Positions 26,838 through 36,668 are shown, counted from the stretch's first letter. The stretch is 64,000 nt of DNA from Lachnospiraceae bacterium (GCA_017518185.1 JAFWWB010000078.1:1-64000); one strand, 5' to 3'. The notes: generated by a model from the sequence alone, not told the origin. A program made the numbers and translations.

Positions 26838-28439
26838 TCAACTCTTTTTAGCCAGTGACATGGCCCTGAGATAACTGAGGGCTGCCAGCAGTGTCACGAT
26901 AAGGATCATGCCTGCCGTAAGTAGGTTATGATCCAGCATTTTCCCAAGTACCACCATGAGAACGATAAGTCCCATATTAATGAACATGTTGGGAAACATA
27001 TATATCATCGTGGCCTTGCCCTGCTTGATGACTTCTATCTCGTTCTCCCATTCCAGCTTTATGAATCTTATGCCACAAACGCAGCCCCAGGCCGTTGAAA
27101 AGGCGCAGAGAGCAATGCCAAGCACAAGGGCCAGGACCGTTCCTACCGGAGATACATGGGCCGATATACACAGACAGAGCGTGGAAAATACCGAGAAGGG
27201 CAGGGTGAGGTACATATTGAACAGCATCTTTCCCCTGTACAGCACCTTCTTATCTATGGGCAGGCTCTGCACTATCCAGTAGTTCTTTCCTTCAAGGGAA
27301 GGTGAACAGGCCGCAGTGGACATCATGCCTATAAAAAAGTAGATGATGAAGGGGATGGCCGGTATGAGCATTTCCCCATCCAGCGGAGCATTCTGTGTTA
27401 CTTTCTGAATGACGTTTTCAAATCCGAAGATCAGCACCACTATCCCGAAGATAGCGGCAAGTATCACCCCCATCCCGACATTCACCAGATAATTGGTGGA
27501 GCCCATCATCCTCCTGAATTCCTTAAAGGCAACAGCATTTACCACGCTGCCCGCCTTCTGTGAGGTCATATGGTAATCCCCGGATGCATCGTGTGAAGAA
27601 AGGGCCGAGTTGATCTGACGGTAATTCTTTCCGACTATGAGAAAGACCAGTTCGAACAGGACCAGTGAGATGCCCACAAGAAGTAAGCTGTCCGATAAAG
27701 AGGACTTAGTCACAGCTGCGGTAAACCAGCCCGCAGGGAGATAGATACCGCAGGCTTTATCGATCCCTTCCGCTGCAGCCGTCAGTACATCCTCAACTTT
27801 ATCATTGCGGAATATTCCCTCGATCATAAACCTGAGGGAAAAACAGAATATCACAAATACAAAAGTGAGTATGGTCTGCACGAGTTTTTTCAGTTTGAAG
27901 CCCGCGCTTACTTTTGTTATGAGAAAACCGATGAAGGCTGCGATGAGCATGGGTATCACCGGAACAAAGAGCGAGAGAAGTATCCATAAAGGATAGGTCA
28001 TAAAGCCGGGCTTTGCATACATGCCGTATCCCGCCATGACCGAAAGAGAGATGACCAGGTACATGGGCAGGCTCTTTATGTACATGTAAGAGAACTTGCA
28101 GGCTGCCACTGTGGACGGACTGAAGGGCAGAGCCATCAGCATATCGTATTCTTTGAAGTTGAAGAGATATCCGTTTGTCTTAAAGAAGGTGAACAGGAAA
28201 GACAAAAGTGATATGGTCAGCGCGCAGATCCCGGGCACGGTCTCTATGATCCCGAGCCTGCCGTAACCCACACAGGTGGCAAAGGCATAGAAGACCAGCA
28301 TCGCGTAGAGAAAGAAATAGGCGATGCAGCCTCCGGCTATCTTCCCCTTCTTCTTTTTGTCTTTGCAATATTTATACTTGTTGAAAAGGCTGGTGGATAA
28401 GAGCAGCGCCTTCAACAGTACGGGACTCTTACTTTTCAT
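26838..28439 (-). CDS. ABC-2 type exporter permease
   Basis: A 533-residue membrane protein with about twelve hydrophobic segments in two halves separated by a soluble loop, typical of the large bacterial ABC exporter permeases. It overlaps the end of the ATPase gene by 11 bases. ATG 28439 has GGAGGG 6 bases upstream and is preferred to a GTG two codons earlier. The substrate is not predictable. Confidence 0.85.
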   Translation of the reverse strand: MKSKSPVLLKALLLSTSLFNKYKYCKDKKKKGKIAGGCIAYFFLYAMLVFYAFATCVGYGRLGIIETVPGICALTISLLSFLFTFFKTNGYLFNFKEYDMLMALPFSPSTVAACKFSYMYIKSLPMYLVISLSVMAGYGMYAKPGFMTYPLWILLSLFVPVIPMLIAAFIGFLITKVSAGFKLKKLVQTILTFVFVIFCFSLRFMIEGIFRNDKVEDVLTAAAEGIDKACGIYLPAGWFTAAVTKSSLSDSLLLVGISLVLFELVFLIVGKNYRQINSALSSHDASGDYHMTSQKAGSVVNAVAFKEFRRMMGSTNYLVNVGMGVILAAIFGIVVLIFGFENVIQKVTQNAPLDGEMLIPAIPFIIYFFIGMMSTAACSPSLEGKNYWIVQSLPIDKKVLYRGKMLFNMYLTLPFSVFSTLCLCISAHVSPVGTVLALVLGIALCAFSTAWGCVCGIRFIKLEWENEIEVIKQGKATMIYMFPNMFINMGLIVLMVVLGKMLDHNLLTAGMILIVTLLAALSYLRAMSLAKKS

Positions 28440-29160
28440 CGACACCCTCCAGGAACACTTCTTCCAGTGAACGTCCTTCCGTCAATTCCTCCATTGTGCC
28501 TGATGCGATTATCCTGCCTTTTTTGATGATCGCCACTTTATTGCAGAGCTTTTCCGCCACATCGAGAACGTGGGTGGAAAAGAATACCGCGGAGCCTTCT
28601 TTGCACATCTCGTGCATGATCTCCTTTAAGGTAAAGGCTGCCTTGGGGTCCAGACCCACAAAGGGCTCGTCCAGCACCATAAGCTTCGGCTTGTGTATGA
28701 GCGCCGAAACCAGTGCGACCTTCTGCTTCATGCCGTGGGAATACGAACCGATAAGGTCTCCCAGACTCTCGGTTATCTCAAACATGTCGGCATATTTTCT
28801 GAAGCTTGCTTCCCTTTCGGAAGCCCCGATGCCGAAGACATCCGCAATGAAATTCAGATACTGTATGCCGGTGAGGTTATCGTACAGATCCGGATTATCG
28901 GGGATGTATGCAGTGATCCTCTTGCAGGCCATGGGATCATTCTTTACGGAATGTCCGTCGATAAGGATCTCTCCCTCGGTAAAATCCAGCACACCGACCA
29001 CTGCCCTGATGGTCGTGGATTTCCCGGCCCCGTTATGACCGATGAAGCCGAAGATGTCTCCCCGTTCTACCGTAAGGCTCACGTTGTCGGCAGCTCTCTT
29101 GCCTTCACCGTAAGTCTTGCCGTAGCCCTTTATCGAAAGGATAGGTGCAGTGTTTTCCAT
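28429..29160 (-). CDS. ABC exporter ATP-binding protein
   Basis: 243 residues with Walker A GHNGAGKST, a signature region YSHGMKQKVALVSAL, Walker B LMVLDEPFVGLD and the H-loop FFSTHVLDVAE. It powers the adjacent permease. The start has AAGGAGACAGCC directly upstream. A CDF transporter gene lies 40 bases further upstream on the same strand, so the operon may be longer. Confidence 0.93.
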   Translation of the reverse strand: MENTAPILSIKGYGKTYGEGKRAADNVSLTVERGDIFGFIGHNGAGKSTTIRAVVGVLDFTEGEILIDGHSVKNDPMACKRITAYIPDNPDLYDNLTGIQYLNFIADVFGIGASEREASFRKYADMFEITESLGDLIGSYSHGMKQKVALVSALIHKPKLMVLDEPFVGLDPKAAFTLKEIMHEMCKEGSAVFFSTHVLDVAEKLCNKVAIIKKGRIIASGTMEELTEGRSLEEVFLEGVDEK

Positions 29161-29200
29161 GGCTGTCTCCTTTATATTCTGTAGTATATCGGCTCTTTGC

Positions 29201-30073
29201 TTATTCTTCTCCGGGATTTACATGTATCATCACATGCTTTACGTTGGGGAACTTCTTCTCCACCGCCTCATGCACTCTCTCCGCTATGGCATGGGCTTCT
29301 ATCAGGGAGCTGTCCCTTCTTACGGCGATCTCCAGGTCGATATAGATCTTGCTGCCGAACTGCCTTGTCCTGAGCATATCTATCTTCTGCACGCCTTCCT
29401 GTTCATTTACAAAATTGCTGACCTTCTGCTCGAATACGCTGTCGCAGGAGGTATCCAGCATCTTGTTGAGAGCATCCTGGCAGATATCGAAAGCCACCTT
29501 CAGTATAAGAAGACAGATGAGCAGACTGGCCACGGGATCCATGAAGGTAAAGCCCAGTCTCGCCAGCCCTATTCCTATGAAAGAACCTATTGAGGAAATG
29601 GCATCGGAACGGTGATGCCAGGCATCGGCCTTGAAGGCCGGAGAATCCAGCCTCTTGGCGTAGTACATGGTGTACCAGAACATGCCCTCCTTGACCACTA
29701 TGGAAACCACCGCAGCGATAAGGGGCAGCAGCGTGGGCGTTTCTATGGCTTCGCTCTCGAAATACAGCTTGTGTATGCCGGTATAGCCTATGCCAACGCC
29801 GGTTCCCGCCAGTATGACGCCAAGTATAAGGGAGGCGACGCATTCCAGCCTTTCATGGCCGTAGGGATGCTCCTTATCCTCCTTCTGCCTGGACATGACC
29901 ACACCCACCCAGGCTATCAGTGTTGCAAATACGTCGGAAAGGGAATGCACCGCATCGGAGATCATGGCGCCCGAATTACCGAAGATACCTGCCAGAAGCT
30001 TAAATGCCGACAGGAATACATTTCCTATTATGCCGACCAGGGAAAGCTTATTTACTATCCTGTCCTCACCCAT
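29201..30073 (-). CDS. Cation diffusion facilitator transporter
   Basis: A 290-residue CDF-family metal/proton antiporter with six membrane helices. The metal site pairs are in helix 2 (ISDAVHSLSD) and helix 5 (ADAWHHRSDAISS), followed by a cytoplasmic dimerisation domain (about 210-290). The H/D pattern is compatible with zinc, iron or cobalt export; specificity is uncertain. It begins 6 bases after the GH74-like gene with GAGGAAGAG as ribosome site. Confidence 0.92.
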   Translation of the reverse strand: MGEDRIVNKLSLVGIIGNVFLSAFKLLAGIFGNSGAMISDAVHSLSDVFATLIAWVGVVMSRQKEDKEHPYGHERLECVASLILGVILAGTGVGIGYTGIHKLYFESEAIETPTLLPLIAAVVSIVVKEGMFWYTMYYAKRLDSPAFKADAWHHRSDAISSIGSFIGIGLARLGFTFMDPVASLLICLLILKVAFDICQDALNKMLDTSCDSVFEQKVSNFVNEQEGVQKIDMLRTRQFGSKIYIDLEIAVRRDSSLIEAHAIAERVHEAVEKKFPNVKHVMIHVNPGEE

Positions 30074-30079
30074 GCCGTC

Positions 30080-32380
30080 TCACTCTTCCTCGCCCACGAT
30101 GACGCCGAAGCTGCCGCTCCCGATAAAGAAGCGTCCGAAGTGCCGGCTGTCACCTTCTATGCTGTTGATATCGCCGTAGCGGTGTTCTTCATCGTTTAAG
30201 AGCTGCCAGCTCTTTCCGTTATCCGGCGAACGGTAAAAACCGTAATGTCCGTCTATGATGCCGTTTATATATATCATCTTCGGCATGCCGGTATATGCCT
30301 TATCCAGGATACCGAGTCCGCAGCGGAAAACACGTTCTCCCTCTTTAGTAAGGCGCTCCGCATTAAAAGCATCCTTTTCCCTGTCATATTCCAGAAGCCA
30401 GAGACCGTGTTTTTCAAGAGCCAGATAAAAGCGTCCGGAGAAACCTGCGTCTCCCCTTATCTCCGTCTTATCCGCGCAGTCTATCAGTCCGAACTGTATG
30501 CCTGCAGGCAGGAGGGAGGGCTTTTCACTGAAGCTCCTGCCTCCGTCGCTGCTGACATAAAGACGGCTGTCCTCACCGAAGCCGTAAAAGTATGAAGGAT
30601 CCGTCCTGTCAGCAAACACCTTCATACAGGGCGTATCGTTTTTATCTTCCTCCGCGCTGATACTGACAGCGCTGTAGCTCACGCTTCCGTCCTCAGACAG
30701 CTCAGCCCGGACAGTATTCCTGCGTTTCAGGGTGATCCCCTCCGCGAGGGTGAACACAAAGCAGGAGGCGTCAGCCGATACCGCCACCCAGCCGGGATTG
30801 GTATTGGGCCGCTCGATGCTTTCGCAGAGCCCGTCAAGCTCATCATTTATACCGTAAGGAAGGGCAAGCCTCTTCCAGTTTTCACCGTTGTCCTTCGAAT
30901 ATATGAGACCGCCCTTCGTCGTCGAGATCCAGTTTCCCCTCGCTGTCACGATGAACTTTGAAGGATCGGCATCTGGAAAGTCCGCATTTATACAGGTTAT
31001 ATAGCGGTCCATCTTCTCATCCACAAAGGGTCTGTCACAGGGCGAATGCAGGTCACGGAAGGCAAAGCCTCCAAGGTCTCCCACAAGATCCAGAAGCTTA
31101 ACCTCTCCCGAAGGGGGGCTGTATAGGTTCATATGCACCGTCTCTTCGATGCCGTCGCAGTGATCGCTGAAGCAGCGCTCATCCTTTGTGAAATTTTCGG
31201 ATAAAAAGACTCCCGTCCCAGTATTGAACCAGAGCTTGTCAGGATCATGTGGATCAAGGCCGAGATCAGTCATCCAGTGAACGGGTGAATGGCCGCTGTG
31301 AAGCTCCGGCCGCAGATAGGGCGCGCGGAAAGTGATATTGTCCAGTTCCAGATCCTTCAGGGCCACCTTCCAGTGTTCACCGCAGTCCCGGGAGACCCAT
31401 ATGACATAGCCGCCGTAATTTCCTATGCCGGCACTGCAGATAAATCCGCCGGAGGCTGCCGCCACGCCGCCCATGGCATAGGTGAGAGGCATCTTATCCG
31501 CCTCAGGCGTTATATCCTCAAAAGCTTTTGTAAGCTCTGCCAGGAGGTACCTTGCCAGGCGGCCGTTCCTCACGTCGCCGCCGTCGCAGGCATAGCCCAT
31601 CCATCCGGCGTAAACATTAGGGCAGCTGCAGCAGTAGCTTACATATAAATATCTCTCATCAACGGCATATCTCAGCGCTACCGAGCCGCCGTACATCTCA
31701 TCGGAAGGATCCTCCGGCTCGGAAAGGGGCGTAAAGCTCTCTCCTCCGTCAAAGGAGGCGTATAGACTGTGGCCTCTCCGCTTTCCGGAGCGTCTGCTTA
31801 TGCCGGCTGTACCCGCCACAACAGTCTTCTCGTCGGGAGAGACCCATACAAAGGTAAGGAAGCTTTCCCCGCATACAGGCTTAAAGCTCCATTTCCCTTC
31901 CGCATCCCTTATGCCCAGACCGTCACGCTGTGACGCAAAAAAAATACGGCCCGACTCCGTGATGACCATCCGTTTTCCGCTGCTCCTGCCACAGAGATTC
32001 CCGTGAACATAGCAGGGTATATCTTCATAAACAAAGCTGTTTCCGAGATCATCGGAGATGCAGAGACGTCCGCAGGCTTTTACCTCTTCTTCGGGGCCGG
32101 GATTCCAGCCCACCTCGCGTCCGTCGCCGCAGATGATATAAAGACGTTTCTTATATGATGCTATGGCGATGGGAAAGGTCTCGCTCAGGTCCTCCATTCC
32201 CACGCCTTCGTTCAGGCAGTACCAGCGCCTGTCCTCATATGAGTATCTGTAACTGCCGCCTATGTCGGTACGGCAGTACAGTATTCCCTTCTCAGCCGGA
32301 TCATAGGCAAAGCCCGTGACGTAACCGCCGCCGGGAATAGGGGCATGATAATACTTGTAAGAAAGCGATCCTTTACTCAT
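30080..32380 (-). CDS. GH74-like beta-propeller protein without signal peptide
   Basis: 766 residues resembling GH74 xyloglucanases: N-terminal GGGYVTGFAYDPAEKGILYC then RTDIGGSYRY, where Asp39 corresponds to a catalytic Asp position of the family, and BNR-type repeats (S-x-D-x-G-x-x-W/F) throughout, for example SKDNGENWKRL and SPDNGKSWQLL. Known GH74 enzymes are secreted. This protein has no signal sequence or anchor, so it is predicted cytoplasmic, possibly acting on imported oligosaccharides, or catalytically repurposed. The promoter lies unusually close to the start codon. The downstream CDF transporter follows after 6 bases. Confidence 0.7.
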   Translation of the reverse strand: MSKGSLSYKYYHAPIPGGGYVTGFAYDPAEKGILYCRTDIGGSYRYSYEDRRWYCLNEGVGMEDLSETFPIAIASYKKRLYIICGDGREVGWNPGPEEEVKACGRLCISDDLGNSFVYEDIPCYVHGNLCGRSSGKRMVITESGRIFFASQRDGLGIRDAEGKWSFKPVCGESFLTFVWVSPDEKTVVAGTAGISRRSGKRRGHSLYASFDGGESFTPLSEPEDPSDEMYGGSVALRYAVDERYLYVSYCCSCPNVYAGWMGYACDGGDVRNGRLARYLLAELTKAFEDITPEADKMPLTYAMGGVAAASGGFICSAGIGNYGGYVIWVSRDCGEHWKVALKDLELDNITFRAPYLRPELHSGHSPVHWMTDLGLDPHDPDKLWFNTGTGVFLSENFTKDERCFSDHCDGIEETVHMNLYSPPSGEVKLLDLVGDLGGFAFRDLHSPCDRPFVDEKMDRYITCINADFPDADPSKFIVTARGNWISTTKGGLIYSKDNGENWKRLALPYGINDELDGLCESIERPNTNPGWVAVSADASCFVFTLAEGITLKRRNTVRAELSEDGSVSYSAVSISAEEDKNDTPCMKVFADRTDPSYFYGFGEDSRLYVSSDGGRSFSEKPSLLPAGIQFGLIDCADKTEIRGDAGFSGRFYLALEKHGLWLLEYDREKDAFNAERLTKEGERVFRCGLGILDKAYTGMPKMIYINGIIDGHYGFYRSPDNGKSWQLLNDEEHRYGDINSIEGDSRHFGRFFIGSGSFGVIVGEEE

Positions 32381-32386
32381 TCCCCC

Positions 32387-32415
32387 ATTTTACTCCGATA
32401 AGGTCAAATAATCAA
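32387..32415 (-). promoter_or_regulatory. Promoter immediately upstream of the GH74-like gene
   Basis: Minus strand: TTGATT, 17-base spacer, TAAAAT, then only GGGGGA before the ATG at 32380. If used, transcription would start at or within a base or two of the start codon. Confidence 0.45.
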
Positions 32416-32422
32416 TACAGGC

Positions 32423-33310
32423 TTATCGCATTCCGGGATACCACTCCTCAGCCTTTTCGGCGGTAACTTCAAAATGCTGGTAGTCCTTTGTGTTCTTCCA
32501 GTCGCCGCCCCAGTCAAAGCCGTGCTCCTTAAAGAGGCGGCAGCAAAGGTCATCCTTTTCTATCTTGTAGGGGAACTCCTCATCCCTGTGAGTATAAGGC
32601 TCAGCCATGACGGGCTCGATAAGGAGCTGTCCGTCCACTGTTTTGACATAAGGGTTATAGAGAGTGTTGATATCAACCGCCAGCCCCAGGCCGTGAAGCG
32701 AGACTTTAGTGGTATGGGATATGAACCTGAAATTGAAGGAAGAGGAATTGTTGTCCTCCATGGAGAGCTCGTCATCGGCGCCGTAGTCATCCACCAGCTT
32801 CATCTTCTCAATGGGGTAGCCGGCTTCGTAGAGCTCCTTAAATATCTCAAGCACATCCTCTGCTATATGGACGTTCACCACCATCTCTCCCTCAAGGGTC
32901 TCACCTTCAAGGTTTTTGTGAAGGACATGAAGATAACGGAGATCCTCTCTCGGCAGTGTACAGTCTTCTTTAAAGGACTTTCCGTACATGCGCTCAAACA
33001 GTCCGTCATCGATCTCCGTGATATAAAACTGAGCCAGGAGATCCGGTTCGGTGGGAGCAGTCTCCGTCGGGGTCTGTTCCGCCGTGGCCTGCGCTGCGGA
33101 AGGCTTTTCGCTATCCGCCTGCTCTCCGTTATCTTCAGCTGATACGGCTGTCACGGATACGGACGGTGCGGGCTCCGCAGCGGTTTCCAAAGTAACAGGA
33201 AGAGCGGGCTGCCCTGCCTCTTCATGGGAACAGCCCGCACAGAGTATCCATATCAGAATAGATCCGGCTGCAGCCGCAGCCCCGATACCGCTTCCTTTAT
33301 GTCTTTTCAT
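32423..33310 (-). CDS. M15-family peptidoglycan peptidase lipoprotein
   Basis: 295 residues; lipobox LCAGC (Cys about 28), then a Thr/Glu/Pro-rich linker and a catalytic domain. Zinc ligands are visible in SLHGLGLAVDIN (HxxGxAxD) and DYQHFEV (xHF), with WGGDW before the last, as in M15C L,D-type endopeptidases (CwlK-like) or D,D-carboxypeptidases. It probably trims the stem peptide of peptidoglycan outside the membrane. It starts 5 bases after the small upstream gene, so they are cotranscribed. Confidence 0.85.
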   Translation of the reverse strand: MKRHKGSGIGAAAAAGSILIWILCAGCSHEEAGQPALPVTLETAAEPAPSVSVTAVSAEDNGEQADSEKPSAAQATAEQTPTETAPTEPDLLAQFYITEIDDGLFERMYGKSFKEDCTLPREDLRYLHVLHKNLEGETLEGEMVVNVHIAEDVLEIFKELYEAGYPIEKMKLVDDYGADDELSMEDNNSSSFNFRFISHTTKVSLHGLGLAVDINTLYNPYVKTVDGQLLIEPVMAEPYTHRDEEFPYKIEKDDLCCRLFKEHGFDWGGDWKNTKDYQHFEVTAEKAEEWYPGMR

Positions 33311-33315
33311 GTTGA

Positions 33316-33537
33316 TCAGTATTCCTTATCCACGTGTTCGAGGCCGAAGGCTTCCATGAAAAGCTTCAGGTCGTTCCCGTCAGCCAGGAACATCACTTCG
33401 TGGAATTCTCCCGTCTTTCTGTCCTTAAATCCTGCCAGCTGTTCTCCGTTACAGATGGATGCCCGGATCACCGGCCTCTCCCGCTCCGGATCATAGGGAT
33501 ATTCCGGCACCTTACTCTTCTTCTTCCCAAACAGCAT
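33316..33537 (-). CDS. Small conserved Lachnospiraceae-type protein
   Basis: 73 residues beginning MLFGKKK, with YDPE-x-E-x-P-V-I and ICNGEQLAGFKDRKTG. Closely similar small proteins are common in Clostridia, and I recall some carrying the misleading label 'aspartate dehydrogenase'; 73 residues is far too short for one and there is no nucleotide-binding motif. The start at 33537 is preferred since AGGAGG lies 6 bases upstream, whereas an ATG two codons earlier touches it. Function unknown. Confidence 0.7.
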   Translation of the reverse strand: MLFGKKKSKVPEYPYDPERERPVIRASICNGEQLAGFKDRKTGEFHEVMFLADGNDLKLFMEAFGLEHVDKEY

Positions 33538-33643
33538 CGTCATCCTCCTGCTTACCGAAACTACCGTCAATCTCACCGACGCAGCAAATGCAAAGATCAG
33601 TTTCCAGAGGAAATACTTAAAGGTTCTCCGGGATAAATGTTTA

Positions 33644-34624
33644 TTAATACAGATAGGGAATTATGCTAAGAGTTTCCTCTGTGCGCTGCTCTTCATCTAT
33701 TATACCCGGAACCTGCTCGGTCACATATGTATCCCCGGTCGAAGGATCAACGTAATATCTTACCATTGCTCCGGTGTAGGATCTGTACAGCACCACTATC
33801 TCGCCGTTTTCATTTGTGTAAACGCTCCAGTAGCTGTAGCTTTCTTCTGTCTCGCTCTCTTCCCCAAAAGAATAATAATACTTACGTACGGCTTCAAGCG
33901 CCTGCTCCTCGGTGATGGTCCCGAAATCTTCGGAAGCATCTGCTCCGCCGCCGGGTACAAAATCATCTTCCCTTACGAAGGTGGTGGGATCGGCACCGGC
34001 ATCTCCGTTCTGCCTGCTGTCTGTCCAGTGAACTCCGCCTTCTGCATAAACGAAGAGCCCGCTTACCTCTGTTTCTTCTTCGACCGTATCATTTCCGTTC
34101 TCATCAAATAATATCTTCTGATACTTCCCGCTGTTATATACAAGGTTGCCGTTGCGCTCGTCGATCTGCGCCGTCATATTCCAGACATTCGTCTCGGAAG
34201 CGCTGTCGCTCCAGTTTACCTGAACGTTGAATTCGTTGTTCCCGGTCTTTTCGATAGTCAGATAACCGCGGCCGGCGATGGAATCCACCCAGGTTCCAGT
34301 ATAGGATGCGGCAACCGCATCGTCTACGCCGGCATCGGATCCTTCCGTGACTGTGTCTTCCGTGGCAGTGTCTGCCGCAGCAGCTTCTCCTGCGTCGGAT
34401 CCCGTTCCGCCGGCTGCAACCGTTTCACTTGCTGCATTATCACCGCTGCCGCTCTCTGCTGTTGAGCCTGCGGCAGCTCCGACATCTGCCATATCAAGGG
34501 TAACCGCCTCATTACTCTTAGAACCGGTGTTTACTGCTGCCTTGCCGGCATCATTTCCTCCGCAGCCCGCAAGACTAAACGCCAGTGTGCCTATCAGTAC
34601 AGGCATCAGTAAATTCTTCTTCAT
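33644..34624 (-). CDS. Lipoprotein of unknown function
   Basis: 326 residues; lipobox LAGC (Cys about 21), then a low-complexity Ala/Gly/Ser/Thr/Glu linker to about 115. Two small beta-rich units follow: one with GYLTIEKTGNNEF and HWTDSRQ (lipocalin-like strands), and a C-terminal one with ALEAVRKYYYSF and YYVDPSTGDTYVTE that is PepSY-like. The start at 34624 follows GGAGGAGAAAAG. It is divergent from the WYL regulator, which could control it. Confidence 0.65.
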   Translation of the reverse strand: MKKNLLMPVLIGTLAFSLAGCGGNDAGKAAVNTGSKSNEAVTLDMADVGAAAGSTAESGSGDNAASETVAAGGTGSDAGEAAAADTATEDTVTEGSDAGVDDAVAASYTGTWVDSIAGRGYLTIEKTGNNEFNVQVNWSDSASETNVWNMTAQIDERNGNLVYNSGKYQKILFDENGNDTVEEETEVSGLFVYAEGGVHWTDSRQNGDAGADPTTFVREDDFVPGGGADASEDFGTITEEQALEAVRKYYYSFGEESETEESYSYWSVYTNENGEIVVLYRSYTGAMVRYYVDPSTGDTYVTEQVPGIIDEEQRTEETLSIIPYLY

Positions 34625-34712
34625 CTTTTCTCCTCCCTGATTCGTTTTGCCGAGAGGTGATTGTACCACCCGTACACCTATTATGTCAACCGATCAAAAG
34701 GATCCGTAACTT

Positions 34713-34741
34713 TTGACCGCAGCTGTAAAATATGGTAAAAT
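34713..34741 (+). promoter_or_regulatory. Promoter of the WYL regulator
   Basis: TTGACC (34713-34718), 17-base spacer, TAAAAT (34736-34741) with an extended -10 TGG. The -10 neighbourhood AATATGGTAAAAT is identical to that of the RNA promoter at 36749-36777. Confidence 0.75.
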
Positions 34742-34771
34742 CAGTCCAAATGTATTAAGGGAGGTGCCGGG

Positions 34772-35761
34772 ATGCCCAAGGGAACAAATCAGAAGCTTAA
34801 GCTGTACTATTTAAGCCGCATCATGACCGAAAAGACGGATGACGAGCATTCGCTCACCATGCCGGAGATAAAGGAACTGTTGGAGGCCTATGATGTCACT
34901 GCGGACCGTAAGAGCCTTTACGACGATATGGAAGCACTCGGGCTCCTGGGCCTTGACATAATCGGTGAGAAGGAAGGCAGAAGCTACGGCTACCACATAG
35001 GAAAGAAGCATTTCGAGATCGCCGAGCTCAAGCTTCTGGTGGACGCGATCCAGTCTTCGCGTTTCATTACGGAGAAGAAATCCGGCGAGCTGATCAAGAA
35101 GCTTATGGCCTTTGCCAGCGAATACGAAGCCATGCAGCTGCGGCGGCAGGTCTTCGTCCAGAACCGGGTAAAGACCATGAACGAAAGCATCTACTATCTG
35201 GTGGATGATATATATTCGGCCATCTCCAATAACCGCAGGATACGTTTTGAATACCTTCGCTGGAACCTGGACAAGAAGATGGAGCCGAGAAAGGATGAGC
35301 CCTATGAGGTGAGTCCCTGGGCTTTGACCTGGGCAGACGAGAATTACTATCTTATCGGATATGATGATGACGACGAAAAGATAAAACATTTCCGTGTGGA
35401 CAAGATGCGCAGCATAGAAGTCACGGATGAGAGGCGTCTTGGCCGTGAGCTGTTCAGGGATTTCGACATCGCCGCCTATACCGAAAAGAGCTTCGGCATG
35501 TACGGAGGCGAGGAGACGGATGTTAAGATCGAGTTTGAAAACAGCAAGGTAGGCATCTTCCTGGACCGCTTCGGCACAGATATCCCTGTCCGCAGGGCGA
35601 AGCAGAAGGGTTGGTCAGAGACCCGGGTGAGAGTAGCTTTAAGCGACCAGTTCCTGGGCTGGATCTTCGCGCTGGGTTCCGACGTCCACATCGCCGGCCC
35701 CGAAAAAGTGGTGGAGCTCTATCGCAAAAAGCTTAAGGAGATGTTAAAAAATTACAAATAA
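34772..35761 (+). CDS. WYL-domain transcriptional regulator
   Basis: 329 residues: N-terminal winged helix (about 1-70, beginning KGTNQKLKLYYLSRIM), then a WYL domain (about 150-235; here EVSPWALTWADENYYLIGYD carries the W-A-L...Y-Y-L-I-G-Y core) and a C-terminal WCX-like region. WYL domains bind nucleic acids or nucleotides and regulate many stress and defence loci. A GGGAGGTG ribosome site precedes the ATG. It is divergent from the lipoprotein gene at 33644-34624; a local target is possible. Confidence 0.85.
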   Translation: MPKGTNQKLKLYYLSRIMTEKTDDEHSLTMPEIKELLEAYDVTADRKSLYDDMEALGLLGLDIIGEKEGRSYGYHIGKKHFEIAELKLLVDAIQSSRFITEKKSGELIKKLMAFASEYEAMQLRRQVFVQNRVKTMNESIYYLVDDIYSAISNNRRIRFEYLRWNLDKKMEPRKDEPYEVSPWALTWADENYYLIGYDDDDEKIKHFRVDKMRSIEVTDERRLGRELFRDFDIAAYTEKSFGMYGGEETDVKIEFENSKVGIFLDRFGTDIPVRRAKQKGWSETRVRVALSDQFLGWIFALGSDVHIAGPEKVVELYRKKLKEMLKNYK

Positions 35762-35873
35762 AGAACAGCTATAAGTTGGAGGAATCGGATTCTCCCCCCA
35801 ATATACCGCACAGAGGAATCATTTCAATTTTACAGGAACAGAAAATGCAGAATCTACAGGGGAGCAGCGATAA

Positions 35874-36668
35874 ATGATATACGCTATAAGTGACATACAC
35901 GGCTGTATAGGGGCCTTTGAGGATGCATTAGACAGGATAAACCTGTCCGGCCTTAACAGACTGATACTTCTTGGGGATTATATTGATTACGGGCCCGGTT
36001 CCGGTCAGGTACTTCGCAGGGTATATGAGCTTCAGCAGAAGTATGGGAACGGGAAGGTTATAGTTCTCATGGGAAATCACGAGGATGCTCTCCTTGGCTG
36101 GCTCAGGATGTACCGGAACGGACGGGCTCCAAAAGATATCTTGCCTTATGATTCTTGGATCAAGTACGATTCCGAGGATGGGTATAAGACATTCAAAACT
36201 CTGGTCACCGAAGAACAAATGGAAAAGATCAGGCATATGGAACGTAAGGCCTCATTTATTAAGTTGAACACAACCGCTGCTGAAATGATCATGACTTCCA
36301 ACGGTGATCTTATCCGGTGGATGGAGTCTTTTAAGACATATTATAAGACGGACTCTCAGATATTTGTCCATGCCGGCGTTGATGAAGATGCCGGTGAAGA
36401 ATGGGAACACGGAACGGGGAGAGGGATCTTTCTTGGGAAATATCCTGCTGCTACGGGGCGGTTCTGTAAGACGATAATTGCCGGGCATGTAGGATCCGCA
36501 AGTGTTGCAGGAGATAAAGATTTTCATGATATCTATTATGACGGTATGAGTCACTACTATATAGACGGGACAGTCTATGCCGGCGGGAAGCTGAATGTAT
36601 TGGGATATGATGAAAAGAACAGGGCATACTATCAGATAGAGCCTAATGGAATGAGAGAGATAGGTTAA
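35874..36668 (+). CDS. PPP-family metallophosphoesterase
   Basis: 264 residues with the calcineurin-like signature spread over ISDIHGC, LGDYIDYGPGS, MGNHEDAL and a late IIAGHVG with a further H-Y. These supply the two-metal site of Ser/Thr protein phosphatases and Ap4A hydrolases of the PPP type. The middle contains an insertion of about 60 residues. A monocistronic unit ended by the terminator at 36712-36750. Confidence 0.85.
   Translation: MIYAISDIHGCIGAFEDALDRINLSGLNRLILLGDYIDYGPGSGQVLRRVYELQQKYGNGKVIVLMGNHEDALLGWLRMYRNGRAPKDILPYDSWIKYDSEDGYKTFKTLVTEEQMEKIRHMERKASFIKLNTTAAEMIMTSNGDLIRWMESFKTYYKTDSQIFVHAGVDEDAGEEWEHGTGRGIFLGKYPAATGRFCKTIIAGHVGSASVAGDKDFHDIYYDGMSHYYIDGTVYAGGKLNVLGYDEKNRAYYQIEPNGMREIG

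Noticed and set aside
33316-33537. Aspartate dehydrogenase
   Set aside because: A 73-residue protein without a dinucleotide-binding motif cannot be this enzyme; the label would be a carried-over misannotation.
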